64,000 nt of DNA from Ensifer sp. IC3342 (GTDB lineage Bacteria; Pseudomonadota; Alphaproteobacteria; Rhizobiales; Rhizobiaceae), in NCBI RefSeq assembly GCF_020193655.1, contig NZ_JADYVE010000016.1, positions 33,768-97,767 on the forward strand, given 5' to 3'. This document shows, in pieces, positions 16,730-24,556 of the stretch. Both the position numbers and the translations under genes were made by a program. Each line of letters opens with the position of its first letter. Positions within the stretch are counted from its first letter, which is position 1. The notes under the pieces are model-generated. The model ran no database searches and was not told the DNA's origin. It saw only the letters and a program-made list of their open reading frames with translations.

Positions 16730-17806
16730 ATGGCGATTGCGAATTCATCCCCGAAACAGCTTGCGGAGCAGAGCCGCAGGGAACTCTGCTACACCGTCTT
16801 TGCCACGCTGAACCGGCTGGAGATCCATGCCTCTCCCGTCAATTACGAGCTCATGTACGAGATCATCAGCGGCAGCAATCCGGAGCTCCGGGAGAAGTTT
16901 GCCCGTCTCGCCAAGCCGATCGCGGAGGAAGAGCTCGACGCGCTCGCACGCACCTATCTGCCACATCATTTCGGCAAGTCGCTCCTCGATGAATCTACCA
17001 GCCGCATCCAGAGCGAGCTTTCGACTCTGAAGGAGTCGCTGCAATCGGGCCAGAACTCGCTCTCCAGTTATTCGAGCCTGCTCGGGCAGGCAACCGGCAA
17101 GATCTCTTCGATGGATCCGCGGGACACGAAGTCGATCCAGTCCCACCTCCAAGCAATCCGGCAGCTGACGGAGGTACAGCAGTCGAAGAGCACGCAGATG
17201 CTCGAGAGCGTTTCGACGCAAATCTCGACGGTCGCGGCCATTGCGAGCGACGTCGAGGAATTCGAGCGCACGAAATTCACCCACCTCGCCACCAACCTCG
17301 CAAACCGCCGAGGCTTCAACAAGAAACTCGCCGAACTCTATGGCGGCGAGCGTTACCCTGAGGGCGCATCGCTCATCCTCTGCAATCTGCTGGCGCTCGA
17401 ACCCTTCGAGGCCAGGGAGCTCATCAAGCTCAAGGCAGCAATCCTGGAACGGCTCGGCTTTGTCGTGTCGCAGAGCGTGCAGACGACCGACTTCGCCGCA
17501 TGGCTCGACCGGCCGCAGATCGGCATCCTCGTCTGGACAAGCGCCGAAGCGGAAATCCAGAAGGTGGCGGATCAGTTGAAGAAAAGCTGCCAGAGCGCAT
17601 TCGACAACCGCCAGCGCCGCATGCCGGTAGTTCTCGCCCGCTTCGGATGCAGCACCACCTTTGACGCAAGCACCGCCTCCGAACTTGTCGGTCACGCGGA
17701 AAGGGCCCTGCAAACCGCAACCGAAACCGCGAGCGACAAGGTCGTATTCTTCGCCGGCAGCGAAGCGGGCGGCACACGCAAGGACTGGATGCTCTATCGG
17801 AAGTGA
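16730..17806 (+). CDS. Degenerate GGDEF-domain protein, tandem copy 2
   Basis: Also 358 residues and alignable to the protein at 15233-16309 from end to end without gaps. Shared blocks include SPVNYELMYEIISGSNPELREKF, IQSELSTLKESLQSGQ, FTHLATNLANRRGFNKKLAEL and AAWLDRPQIGILV. The GGDEF signature is replaced by the same DRPQI residues, so the loss happened before duplication and the replacement has been kept in both copies, which argues for a selected, non-catalytic function. The region around residues 145-170 and the stretch at 280-300 are the most diverged. AAAGG precedes the ATG. The leader sequences are also similar, so the duplication included the promoter-proximal DNA. Confidence 0.75.
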   Translation: MAIANSSPKQLAEQSRRELCYTVFATLNRLEIHASPVNYELMYEIISGSNPELREKFARLAKPIAEEELDALARTYLPHHFGKSLLDESTSRIQSELSTLKESLQSGQNSLSSYSSLLGQATGKISSMDPRDTKSIQSHLQAIRQLTEVQQSKSTQMLESVSTQISTVAAIASDVEEFERTKFTHLATNLANRRGFNKKLAELYGGERYPEGASLILCNLLALEPFEARELIKLKAAILERLGFVVSQSVQTTDFAAWLDRPQIGILVWTSAEAEIQKVADQLKKSCQSAFDNRQRRMPVVLARFGCSTTFDASTASELVGHAERALQTATETASDKVVFFAGSEAGGTRKDWMLYRK

Positions 17807-17945
17807 TGCGTGTGGGAGAGGCAAGCGAGACTTGAAGTGATGACCGTGGTCGGTAGGAAGAGGCGCGCGTTTGGCGTCGCCTGTTGCGGTCCTCTCTGTC
17901 CTCATCAGGTCAGTTGAGCTGTGACGCACGGCCGCCCCGCCCTCC

Positions 17946-18000
17946 CTCATTCCCGTGCTCGTCACAGGAATCCAGCAGCGCCGCGTCTGCGGCGCGAGAA
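17946..18000. repeat. ABC-type palindromic repeat, left copy of an inverted pair
   Basis: CTCATTCCCGTG/CACAGGAAT hairpin, then CCAGCA, then GCGCCGC-GTCT-GCGGCGC hairpin. The rest of the gap 17807-18341 contains the inverted partner and no recognisable gene. Confidence 0.65.
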
Positions 18001-18156
18001 ACTCCGTTCAAGCCAGTTACCTTCCGACCGCGCGCGCTGCGCCAACACGAGTCAACCGCTGAAACGGCTAGCGGCCTCATAGTTGCGCGGGCGGATGATC
18101 CACTGTCTCGCAGCCATCTGAAGCCGCTGCGTTCGCGCCGCATTGCGCCGGACGAG

Positions 18157-18213
18157 TCTTCAGCGCCGCCGACGCGGCGCTGCTGGACTCCTGTGACAAG
18201 CACAGGAGTGAGG
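18157..18213. repeat. ABC-type palindromic repeat, right inverted copy
   Basis: GCGCCGC-CGAC-GCGGCGC followed by TGCTGGACTCCTGTG and CACAGGAGTGAGG: the same two-hairpin unit as 17946-18000 in reverse order. Together they bracket about 155 bp of unexplained sequence. Confidence 0.65.
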
Positions 18214-18341
18214 TGGGTGCGGCAAGCGGCCTCGCCAGCCGGCCAGATGATACAAGCGAGCGAGGCGGTCTCGGCGCGCGCTCATGCGAAACCGCAGCAA
18301 ACCACCACAACTCGCTGATTCAACACCCTAAGTGCGCGCTA

Positions 18342-19031
18342 TCACCGCTGACCGCGCACATAACTGATATAGCCGCGAACATCCGCCGCCGGCTCGCTGT
18401 AGGCGCTGCCAAGCGCCTCCTCCATCGACGCCATATACGCCTGGGCCCAGTCCGGCAGCCGATAGTCGATCACCGCGAGGAACTCTAGCGTCGCGGCAAG
18501 CCTGATGTCGGCAATCGAGGGTTTCGCGCCGCCGATGAAGGACCTGTTGCCGATGAAGAACTTGTGGAACACCTCGAGCGGCTCGGCCAGCGCCTCGGTC
18601 GCGGCCATGCGTGCATGCTCCTTCGCTACCGGGTCGGCATCGCTGTAGCCGACCTCGCCCGGATATTGCGGGAAATTGAGCGCCGGATAGGTGGCGCGGG
18701 CGAGATAGGGATAGAAGGTGCCGATCAGGTAGAACATGGCGCTGTCGATCATTGCGCGCGCCTCGGGATCTTTGGGGTAGAGGTCATCGAGGCCGTTCTT
18801 GTTGCAGAGATACTGCATGATCGCGCAGCTTTCCCAGAGCGCCCCGTTCGGCAGGTCGCCCATTTCGATCATCGGCGTCAGATGCGACGGCGCCTTCGCC
18901 AGATATTCGGGCGTGCGCGTCTGGCCGAAGACGTCGTTCTCGTTGAAATCGAGGCCGGCCGCGCGCATGAAGACGCGCGCCGTCATGTTGTTGACGCTGG
19001 GTTTGATCACGTTGAGCTTGATTTCCGGCAT
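18342..19031 (-). CDS. Glutathione S-transferase family protein
   Basis: 229 residues; GGAGG lies just upstream of the ATG. The N-terminal thioredoxin-like half begins IKLNVIKPSVNNMTARVFMRAAGL and includes SHLTPMIEMGDLPNGALWESCAIMQYL, where the ES pair is the usual glutathione gamma-glutamyl contact. The C-terminal helical half ends with PSIADIRLAATLEFL, the conserved N-capping/hydrophobic staple helix of GSTs. It is the last gene of a left-reading cluster with a VOC protein, CoA ligase, citrate-synthase-like protein, methyltransferase and SDR, so it may open or conjugate an intermediate of that pathway (inference). The expected catalytic Ser/Cys near S12 is consistent with a non-classical bacterial GST. 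Confidence 0.85.
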   Translation of the reverse strand: MPEIKLNVIKPSVNNMTARVFMRAAGLDFNENDVFGQTRTPEYLAKAPSHLTPMIEMGDLPNGALWESCAIMQYLCNKNGLDDLYPKDPEARAMIDSAMFYLIGTFYPYLARATYPALNFPQYPGEVGYSDADPVAKEHARMAATEALAEPLEVFHKFFIGNRSFIGGAKPSIADIRLAATLEFLAVIDYRLPDWAQAYMASMEEALGSAYSEPAADVRGYISYVRGQR

Positions 19032-19061
19032 GGTTGGTCCTCCCGTTTGTTCCCACTCGCA

Positions 19062-19643
19062 TCAATAAGGGTTCTTCGGCGTCCGATCCGCTGACAGCGA
19101 TCCCCGCGTCCGCTCGGTCAGCGCCTCGATGGCATCGGCAAGGTGCACCTCGGCGATGTTGTAGTCGCCGCGCGCCACCCGCACCTTGTGCGCCTCCATC
19201 AGCACCTCGGCGTGGGTGTGGCCTGCCGGCGGCTCGAAGCGATAGGAGGCGAGCTCGACGAGCAGCCCGAGCGGATCCTCGAAATAGATCGAATCCATGA
19301 AGCCGCGGTCCTTGACCCCGCTGTGCCGGATCTCCCGCTCGTTCAGGCGCTCGACCGCCTGCTGAAACGTCGCACGAGAGACGGCGAAGGCGATATGATG
19401 CACGCAGCCGATGTCGGTCGAAGTGCGCTTCGGATCGGGCTTGCGGTTCTCGTCGGTGAAAACGGTAATCAGCCGGCCGTCGCCCGGATCGAAATAAAGA
19501 TGGCTTTCCGTCGCCCGATCGAGGTTCGGCTGCTCGAAGATGAAAGGCATGCCGAGCAGGCCTTCCCAGAAATCGATTGACGTCTGCCGGTCGGCGCCGA
19601 CCAGCGTGATGTGATGGACCCCTTGCGATTGCAGCTTTCGCAT
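19062..19643 (-). CDS. VOC-fold (glyoxalase/dioxygenase superfamily) protein
   Basis: 193 residues from the ATG at 19643, chosen because GGGAGG lies 6 nt upstream; the earlier ATGs abut or precede that site. The two beta-alpha-beta-beta-beta modules are visible: VHHITLVGADRQTSIDFWEG and CVHHIAFAVSRATFQQAVERL, with metal ligands expected at the His of each HH pair and at the Glu of LLVELASYRF. Such metal-dependent proteins include ring-cleaving dioxygenases, glyoxalases and epimerases. About 40 C-terminal residues (from GHTHAEVL) form an extra helical tail. It belongs to the same left-reading cluster as the neighbouring GST and CoA ligase. The substrate is unknown. Confidence 0.82.
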   Translation of the reverse strand: MRKLQSQGVHHITLVGADRQTSIDFWEGLLGMPFIFEQPNLDRATESHLYFDPGDGRLITVFTDENRKPDPKRTSTDIGCVHHIAFAVSRATFQQAVERLNEREIRHSGVKDRGFMDSIYFEDPLGLLVELASYRFEPPAGHTHAEVLMEAHKVRVARGDYNIAEVHLADAIEALTERTRGSLSADRTPKNPY

Positions 19644-19705
19644 CGTCATCCTCCCTTTTTCGTTTCGCGGCACATAGGCGCAAGCCGCGCCGCGCTTGTC
19701 TCATT

Positions 19706-21013
19706 CTACTCCGGTCTCTGCACCAGTTTCGACTTGTATTCGCTGCGCTGAAGCGACCCCCAGGGCAGGATCTCCACCCGCGTCGAGACGACAAGCACCT
19801 CGCGGATGCGCTTCTCGATCCCCGCGGCGAGGCCCGGGCCGCCTTCGCTATTCTTGCCGAGCTCCACCGAAACCGGCAAAGGCGGCTCCTGGCGCGGGCC
19901 TGCCGCCACGGGCCTCACTAGGATCATGCCGCTCACGGCCGGCGCAAACTCGCTGACCACGTCGCGGATTGCCGAGGGGAAGACGTTGACGCCACGCACG
20001 ATCAGCAGGTCGTCGGTACGGCCGATGCAGCGCACCCGCGGCGCCGTCCGCCCGCAGCGGCAGGGCGATGTCCACATCTCGACATGATCGCGCGTGCGAA
20101 AGCGCAGCATCGGCGCCGCCCGGTGCCGGAGATGCGTCAGCACCAGTTCACCGCGCGCGCCGTCCTCAAGCGCGACGGGCGCAGCGGTTTCCGGCTCGAT
20201 CAGTTCGGCATGCACGAAGCCGCGACCGCCGAGATGCATGCCGCATTGCTCCTCGCATTCGCCCCAGAGCGACACGCCGATATCGCCGATGCCCATCGCC
20301 TCGGTCACCTTCGCGCCCCACGCCTCTTCGAGCCGCACCCGGAATTTTGGCTCGCCGCCGCCGGGCTCGCCCGCCACCAGCAGCCGTCTGACGCTGGAGC
20401 CCTTCAGATCGAAGTCGCGCTCGGTCGCCCACTCGCCGAGATAGGCCGCATAGGAGGGCGTCATCACCGCGGCCTCCGGCTGCAGGAGGCGGATCGCCGC
20501 CATCAGTCGCTCGGTGTTTCCGGTGCCGACGGGGATGTGGCGCAGGCCCAGCCGATCGAAGGCGGCGAGAGCTGCGCCGGCCACGAACGGCCCGGCATTG
20601 TAGGTCGAAACGATCGCCTCGCCGGGCCGGATACCGGAGGCGGAATAGCTGCGCGCCGAGGTCGTCACCCAGTTGTTGAGGTCGCCCGCCGTGAGCGGAA
20701 TATAGCTCGGCTTCCCGGTCGTTCCGCTGGTCGAATAGATCCGGACGATCTCGTCCATCGGCGCTGCCACATGCGTTCCCATCGGATCGGCCGCGCTGCA
20801 GCTTGCGCGGATTTCGCTCTTCTCGGTGAGCGGCAGATCGGCAATGGCGGCAAGACCGCCGATCTTGTCTGCGGTGCCGAAGCCGGCGGTCTCCAGCTTT
20901 GTCCGGTAGAAGCGCGAGCGGGCGAGCAGATATTCGATCTGCTGTCGATAGAGCTGATCGTCGAGCCGGACCTGCTCGCGCCAGGGGAGCGTCTCTATGT
21001 CGGGATCAAGCAT
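19706..21013 (-). CDS. Phenylacetate-CoA ligase-like AMP-forming ligase
   Basis: 435 residues, the size of PaaK-type ligases rather than the longer acyl-CoA synthetases. The ATP loop reads YSTSGTTGKPSYIPLT (about 93-108), the adenylate-binding region EAMGIGDIGVSLWGECEEQ is followed by GELVLTHL and RFRTRDHVEM, and a CRCGRTAPR segment resembles the short cysteine-containing loop of PaaK enzymes. The C-terminal GRTDDLLIVRGVNVFPSAI is the hinge. It should activate a carboxylic acid to its CoA thioester. Its ATG lies 2 bp after the stop of the citrate-synthase-like gene upstream, so the two products are probably made together and act on consecutive steps (inference). The acid is not identifiable. 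Confidence 0.85.
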   Translation of the reverse strand: MLDPDIETLPWREQVRLDDQLYRQQIEYLLARSRFYRTKLETAGFGTADKIGGLAAIADLPLTEKSEIRASCSAADPMGTHVAAPMDEIVRIYSTSGTTGKPSYIPLTAGDLNNWVTTSARSYSASGIRPGEAIVSTYNAGPFVAGAALAAFDRLGLRHIPVGTGNTERLMAAIRLLQPEAAVMTPSYAAYLGEWATERDFDLKGSSVRRLLVAGEPGGGEPKFRVRLEEAWGAKVTEAMGIGDIGVSLWGECEEQCGMHLGGRGFVHAELIEPETAAPVALEDGARGELVLTHLRHRAAPMLRFRTRDHVEMWTSPCRCGRTAPRVRCIGRTDDLLIVRGVNVFPSAIRDVVSEFAPAVSGMILVRPVAAGPRQEPPLPVSVELGKNSEGGPGLAAGIEKRIREVLVVSTRVEILPWGSLQRSEYKSKLVQRPE

Positions 21014-21015
21014 GG

Positions 21016-21813
21016 TCAGCCGCCGCCCTCCTCTTCGTCGTTCCGGTAGATGACCGCCGTCTCCGCTGCCGACGCCATCGCAAAACCGATCGGGTTTTCC
21101 CGCTCTTCCGTCAGATGGGCGAGGATGCCGCCGGCCCGGGCGAGCAGCGGGATCGCCTTGATCATTGTCACCGGGAAGCCAAGGTCGAGAAGCACGGCGG
21201 CGATCGGCATGGACACGTTCATCACCAGCGGTTTGCCCCAGACCTCGGCGGCGATCTCGCCGATCCGCCGCGCAAGCATCACATAGGTGCCGCTCACGCC
21301 GCGCTGATCGGCGAGTTCCAGAATGCGCTCGGCGCGCGGATCGACGGGCCGGTGCACCGGGTGGCCGAAGCCCGGCAGCCTGCCGCCCGCCTCGCGAATC
21401 TCGGTGACCAGCGCGCGCACCACCGCACCGGCATCCTCGCCGTCCGCGATGCGCTCCTCGGCCTTCACCAGCAGCGCGCCGCAGAGTTCCGCGGTTCCAA
21501 CGAGCACCGGGCCGCAGCCGAGAAGGCCGGCCGCGAGCGCGCCCTGCAGCGAACCCGGGTCGGCGGCAAGCGTCATCCGCGCCGCCTGCACGGTCGGCAT
21601 CATGCCGTGCTCGGCGATCGCAATCAGCAAAAGGTCGAGAAAATAGCGCTGGTCCTCCGTCGGCTCCCGGCCGGTCATCAGCAGATGGAAGTATTCCGTA
21701 AACGTCAGCCGTCCCATCAGGTCGCGGCAGAGATCATGGCCGCGCACCTCGACCCGTTCCGCACTCGCCGTTGCGATCCGGCTTGTCGCCGCACGCTGTT
21801 TGCCGATTTGCAT
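21016..21813 (-). CDS. Citrate synthase-superfamily protein (citryl-CoA lyase-like), altered active site
   Basis: 265 residues, much shorter than citrate synthase (about 430). The fold is recognisable from LTFTEYFHLLMTGREPTEDQ, AEHGMMPTVQAARM (H69), and PGFGHPVHRPVDPRA (H151), the last matching the GFGHRVYKxxDPR motif that holds the oxaloacetate-binding histidine. Two canonical catalytic positions differ: the GPxHGG loop reads GPVLVGT (101-107), and the NVDF loop with the catalytic Asp reads NVSM (199-202). Relatives are often annotated citryl-CoA lyase. GGAGG precedes the ATG. With the CoA ligase directly downstream, a C-C cleaving step on an activated acid is plausible but unproven. Confidence 0.75.
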   Translation of the reverse strand: MQIGKQRAATSRIATASAERVEVRGHDLCRDLMGRLTFTEYFHLLMTGREPTEDQRYFLDLLLIAIAEHGMMPTVQAARMTLAADPGSLQGALAAGLLGCGPVLVGTAELCGALLVKAEERIADGEDAGAVVRALVTEIREAGGRLPGFGHPVHRPVDPRAERILELADQRGVSGTYVMLARRIGEIAAEVWGKPLVMNVSMPIAAVLLDLGFPVTMIKAIPLLARAGGILAHLTEERENPIGFAMASAAETAVIYRNDEEEGGG

Positions 21814-21840
21814 GCACTCCTCCGGCGGTGTGGAATTGCT

Positions 21841-22653
21841 CTAACGGTTTGCCGCCACCACATGGGCCCTGATCCGCCCGTCGATTGCGCCTTCGCCATA
21901 GCGCTGGTGAAGGGCATCGATTGCCGCCTGCGTTGCCGCACCGAGCCCCGAGGGGTGCCGGGCCTCGATTTCGTTTCTAAGCGGCGTCCCTTGGCAGAAA
22001 CCGGTCGCGATCTCCTCAGCCGAAAGCGCCCCGCTTTTCTTTTCCAGCGTCTCCAGTGTGATGTTGCGGAAACCGGCTGCCTCCAGGTCGGCGCGAATCA
22101 AGGCCGGGTCACCGTATCCATACGGTGTTCTCGCGAGGAAGCGCGGCGGGTCGTCGGGGAAATGCTCGGCCAGGGCTTCCGTCACCATGTGCGCCAACTC
22201 GTTCGCCTCGATCACGTCCCAGACATTGAAGAGGAAATAACCGCCCGGCTTCAGCACGCGGTGGGCTTCGCGGTAGGCCTGCACCCTGTCCGGGAAGAAC
22301 ATCACGCCGAACTGGCAGAGGACGACATCGAAGCTCCAGGCTTGGAACGGCAGCTCCAGCGCGTCCGCCTGCCGCCAGGTGATGCGCGGATCGTCCCCTT
22401 GCTTCTGCGCCGCCAAGTCGAGCATCGGCTGGTTGAGGTCGGTTGCGACGAGCCGGGCATTGGCGTCCATTTGCGGGGCGAGCGCCCGGGTGACGACGCC
22501 GGTTCCGGCCGCGATCTCCAGAATGTCATGGGGCTTCAGCCGTGCCACACGCGCGGCAAGGTCGTGCGCGTAATCCGCGAAGATGAGCGGCACAAGCAGG
22601 CGGTCGTAGAGATCCGGTATCGCCCCCGCAAAGACCTTGTCGATTTCCGCCAT
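21841..22653 (-). CDS. Class I SAM-dependent methyltransferase
   Basis: 270 residues. The SAM site is intact: motif I ILEIAAGTGVVTRAL (about 44-58), the acidic residue of motif II in LVATDLNQPMLDLA, motif Post-I ADALELPFQAWSFDVVLCQFG and motif III HRVLKPGGYFLFNVW. It resembles the UbiE/Coq5-like group acting on small molecules. GGGAGGC lies upstream of the ATG. It sits between the SDR gene and the citrate-synthase-like gene on the same strand with short gaps, so it belongs to the cluster controlled by the divergent TetR protein. The acceptor molecule is unknown. Confidence 0.87.
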   Translation of the reverse strand: MAEIDKVFAGAIPDLYDRLLVPLIFADYAHDLAARVARLKPHDILEIAAGTGVVTRALAPQMDANARLVATDLNQPMLDLAAQKQGDDPRITWRQADALELPFQAWSFDVVLCQFGVMFFPDRVQAYREAHRVLKPGGYFLFNVWDVIEANELAHMVTEALAEHFPDDPPRFLARTPYGYGDPALIRADLEAAGFRNITLETLEKKSGALSAEEIATGFCQGTPLRNEIEARHPSGLGAATQAAIDALHQRYGEGAIDGRIRAHVVAANR

Positions 22654-22746
22654 CGTGCCCGCCTCCCGTCAAACAGATGTCGAAGACAGGATCATACGCT
22701 GGTCGTCGGGAGTGCGGAAGGTGGCTGTTCCGACGCCGGCGACCGC

Positions 22747-23655
22747 TTACCGGTATCCGGTCGCGTCCGCCGGCTTGCCGGGATCCATCACCTCGTCCAT
22801 GTAGCGCCAGCAATCCGGCCGGGAGCCGTCGAGATCGGTGAAGCCGTAGACCTTGGCAAGGCCGCCGCTCGACAGGGACTTGCCGTTCCACCGGGCCTTG
22901 TCGGGGTCGGCAGCAAGCGCTGCGACGGCGCGGCCGATGAAATGCGGCGTCTCGGAGATGACAAAGTGCGGCTGCTTCTCGGCCGCGTCGCGCCAGTTGG
23001 CCTCTGTCACGCCGAAGGCTTCCAGCATCATTTCCGAGCGCAGCCAGCCGGGCGTGAGCGAAACCGCCGTTGCCCCGTGCGCGGCAAGATCCTTGGCATG
23101 CGCCCAGGCCATCCGGTTCGCCGAGACCTTGGCAAGGTCGTAGAAAGGCGAGAGCCGATAATGCTCGGCATTGTATTCTGCCGTTCCGTCCGTCACCTCG
23201 ATAAGAAGCCCGCCCGGCCGTTCGATCATCAGCGGCAGTGCGTAATGCGCGGTGATCAGGTGCGTGTCGATCGCAAGCCTGAGGATCCTGAGCCCGTTTT
23301 CGAGATTGTGATCCCATACTGGCTTGTTCCACTCGAACAGCCGCTCGCCTCCCCAGATGTCATTGACGAGAATGTCGAGCCGGCCGCGCTCCTGGCGGAT
23401 GCGATCGACGAGCGCTGCCACCTGCTCTGGCTGCAGGTGGTCGACCTGGACGGCGATCCCGACGCCGCCCGCCGCCGTAACCCGCTCCGCCGTCTCCTCG
23501 ATCGTCTCCGGCCGGCGATATTCCGATTGCTCCGTGCGCGTCGTGCGCCCGGTGACGTAGACGGTCGCGCCCGCGGCTCCGAGTTCGACCGCGATCCCGC
23601 GCCCGGCGCCGCGCGTTCCGCCGGCGACCAGCGCCACTTTTCCGGTAAGCGACAT
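22747..23655 (-). CDS. Short-chain dehydrogenase/reductase
   Basis: 302 residues from the ATG at 23655, selected because GGGAGGA lies 5 nt upstream; the first in-frame ATG (23685) has none. The nucleotide-binding loop is GGTRGAGRGIA near the N-terminus, a TGRTT segment follows the second strand (favouring NADP), and the catalytic pair appears as YDLAK in SPFYDLAKVSANRMAW. The usual NNAG motif reads VNDIWGG, a change seen in the long SDR subgroup of this type. The C-terminus is longer than in classical SDRs, with GFTDLDGSRPDCWRYM. First gene of the left-reading cluster and divergent from the TetR gene at 23739. Confidence 0.87.
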   Translation of the reverse strand: MSLTGKVALVAGGTRGAGRGIAVELGAAGATVYVTGRTTRTEQSEYRRPETIEETAERVTAAGGVGIAVQVDHLQPEQVAALVDRIRQERGRLDILVNDIWGGERLFEWNKPVWDHNLENGLRILRLAIDTHLITAHYALPLMIERPGGLLIEVTDGTAEYNAEHYRLSPFYDLAKVSANRMAWAHAKDLAAHGATAVSLTPGWLRSEMMLEAFGVTEANWRDAAEKQPHFVISETPHFIGRAVAALAADPDKARWNGKSLSSGGLAKVYGFTDLDGSRPDCWRYMDEVMDPGKPADATGYR

Positions 23656-23738
23656 CGCTTCCTCCCATTGAAATTGATCTGGCATTTGGCGTGAGCTCTA
23701 TATATAAACGCTTATTCGGTTATAAATAAAGGTCCAAA

Positions 23739-24308
23739 ATGCCTCGCCCCAAAACCCTGCCCGACGAAGACGTGCTCTACGCGGCGCTCGCGATCATGCG
23801 GAGGCAAGGGCCAGACGCGCTGACCTTCGCAGCACTTTCGGCCGGCTGCGGCCTTTCCGCCTCGACACTGGTTCAGCGCTTCGAAAGCAAGGCCCGCCTC
23901 ATCCAGGCGGCGCTCTCGCAGGCCTGGGACCGGCTCGACCGCCTGACGCTCGAACTTGCCGAGAGCGCACCCAAGACACCTGAGGGCGCGGTAACGCTGC
24001 TCGTCGGACTTTCCGGCGATTATGGCGGCATCGAATCCTATGCCGACGATCTCATGATCTTGCGCGAGGATCTGCGCGATCCGGCGCTCCGCGCCCGCGG
24101 CGCGCACTGGCGTGGCGTGCTGTCTGAGGCAATCGAAGCGCGCTTCACCGGCATCCCGGCCGCTCCCGCAGGCATTGGCCTGATGATGGCCTCCCAATGG
24201 CAAGGCGCCCTTCTCTGGTGGAGTTTTGACCCGCGCATGCCGGTGCAGGATTACGTCCGCGAGAGCCTCGACCATTTTGTTGCCGCGTTCACCGCAGGCA
24301 CAGGATGA
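23739..24308 (+). CDS. TetR-family transcriptional regulator
   Basis: 189 residues. The N-terminal helix-turn-helix is ALAIMRRQGPDALTFAALSAGCGLSASTLVQRFESKARLIQAAL, the TetR layout with the recognition helix around LSASTLVQRF. The C-terminal ligand-binding half is variable. The gene is divergent from the SDR gene; the 83-bp gap is AT-rich and contains TATATATAAACG and TTATAAATAAA, a good place for an overlapping operator/promoter, so it most likely represses the SDR-methyltransferase-ligase cluster (inference). The inducer would be a substrate or intermediate of that pathway. Weak AAGG ribosome site upstream of the ATG. Confidence 0.83.
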   Translation: MPRPKTLPDEDVLYAALAIMRRQGPDALTFAALSAGCGLSASTLVQRFESKARLIQAALSQAWDRLDRLTLELAESAPKTPEGAVTLLVGLSGDYGGIESYADDLMILREDLRDPALRARGAHWRGVLSEAIEARFTGIPAAPAGIGLMMASQWQGALLWWSFDPRMPVQDYVRESLDHFVAAFTAGTG

Positions 24309-24396
24309 GCGAGTGTGTTGTCGGTCGCAGGACGAGCAGCAACGGACGAGCGTTTCTCGGTTGGCTTGTTTTCACTCAGGCATAGCCAAGGGTTCC

Positions 24397-24460
24397 CTCA
24401 TTTCTGTGCTTGTCACAGGAATCCAGAATCCAGCAGCGCCCAAGTCCTTGGGCGCGGGAG
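24397..24460. repeat. ABC-type palindromic repeat
   Basis: CTCATTTCTGTGCTTGTCACAGGAAT, with a duplicated ATCCAG, then GCGCCCAAG/CTTGGGCGC hairpin. Same orientation as 17946-18000. It fills most of the gap between the TetR gene and the downstream GST gene. Confidence 0.65.
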
Positions 24461-24556
24461 ACCTTCTTCTCTTCCCAACGCTCCCCTTTTTCGCACCGCG
24501 ATTGCGCCTTATAGTCATGACGCGACGGCATCGGCCCGAAGAGAAGGGATTTCGAC

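Noticed and set aside
20899..23694. 931-codon open frame on the + strand
   Set aside because: It lies antisense to four well-supported genes with motifs; its translation is Arg/His-rich and low in hydrophobics, typical of a shadow in GC-rich DNA.
23700..23738. AT-rich TATAAA direct repeats as a defined TetR operator
   Set aside because: No clean inverted repeat could be built; only the general promoter location is supported.
8831..24460. Recurring palindromes as a possible CRISPR array
   Set aside because: Copies are kilobases apart, in both orientations and without regular spacers; no cas gene is present.
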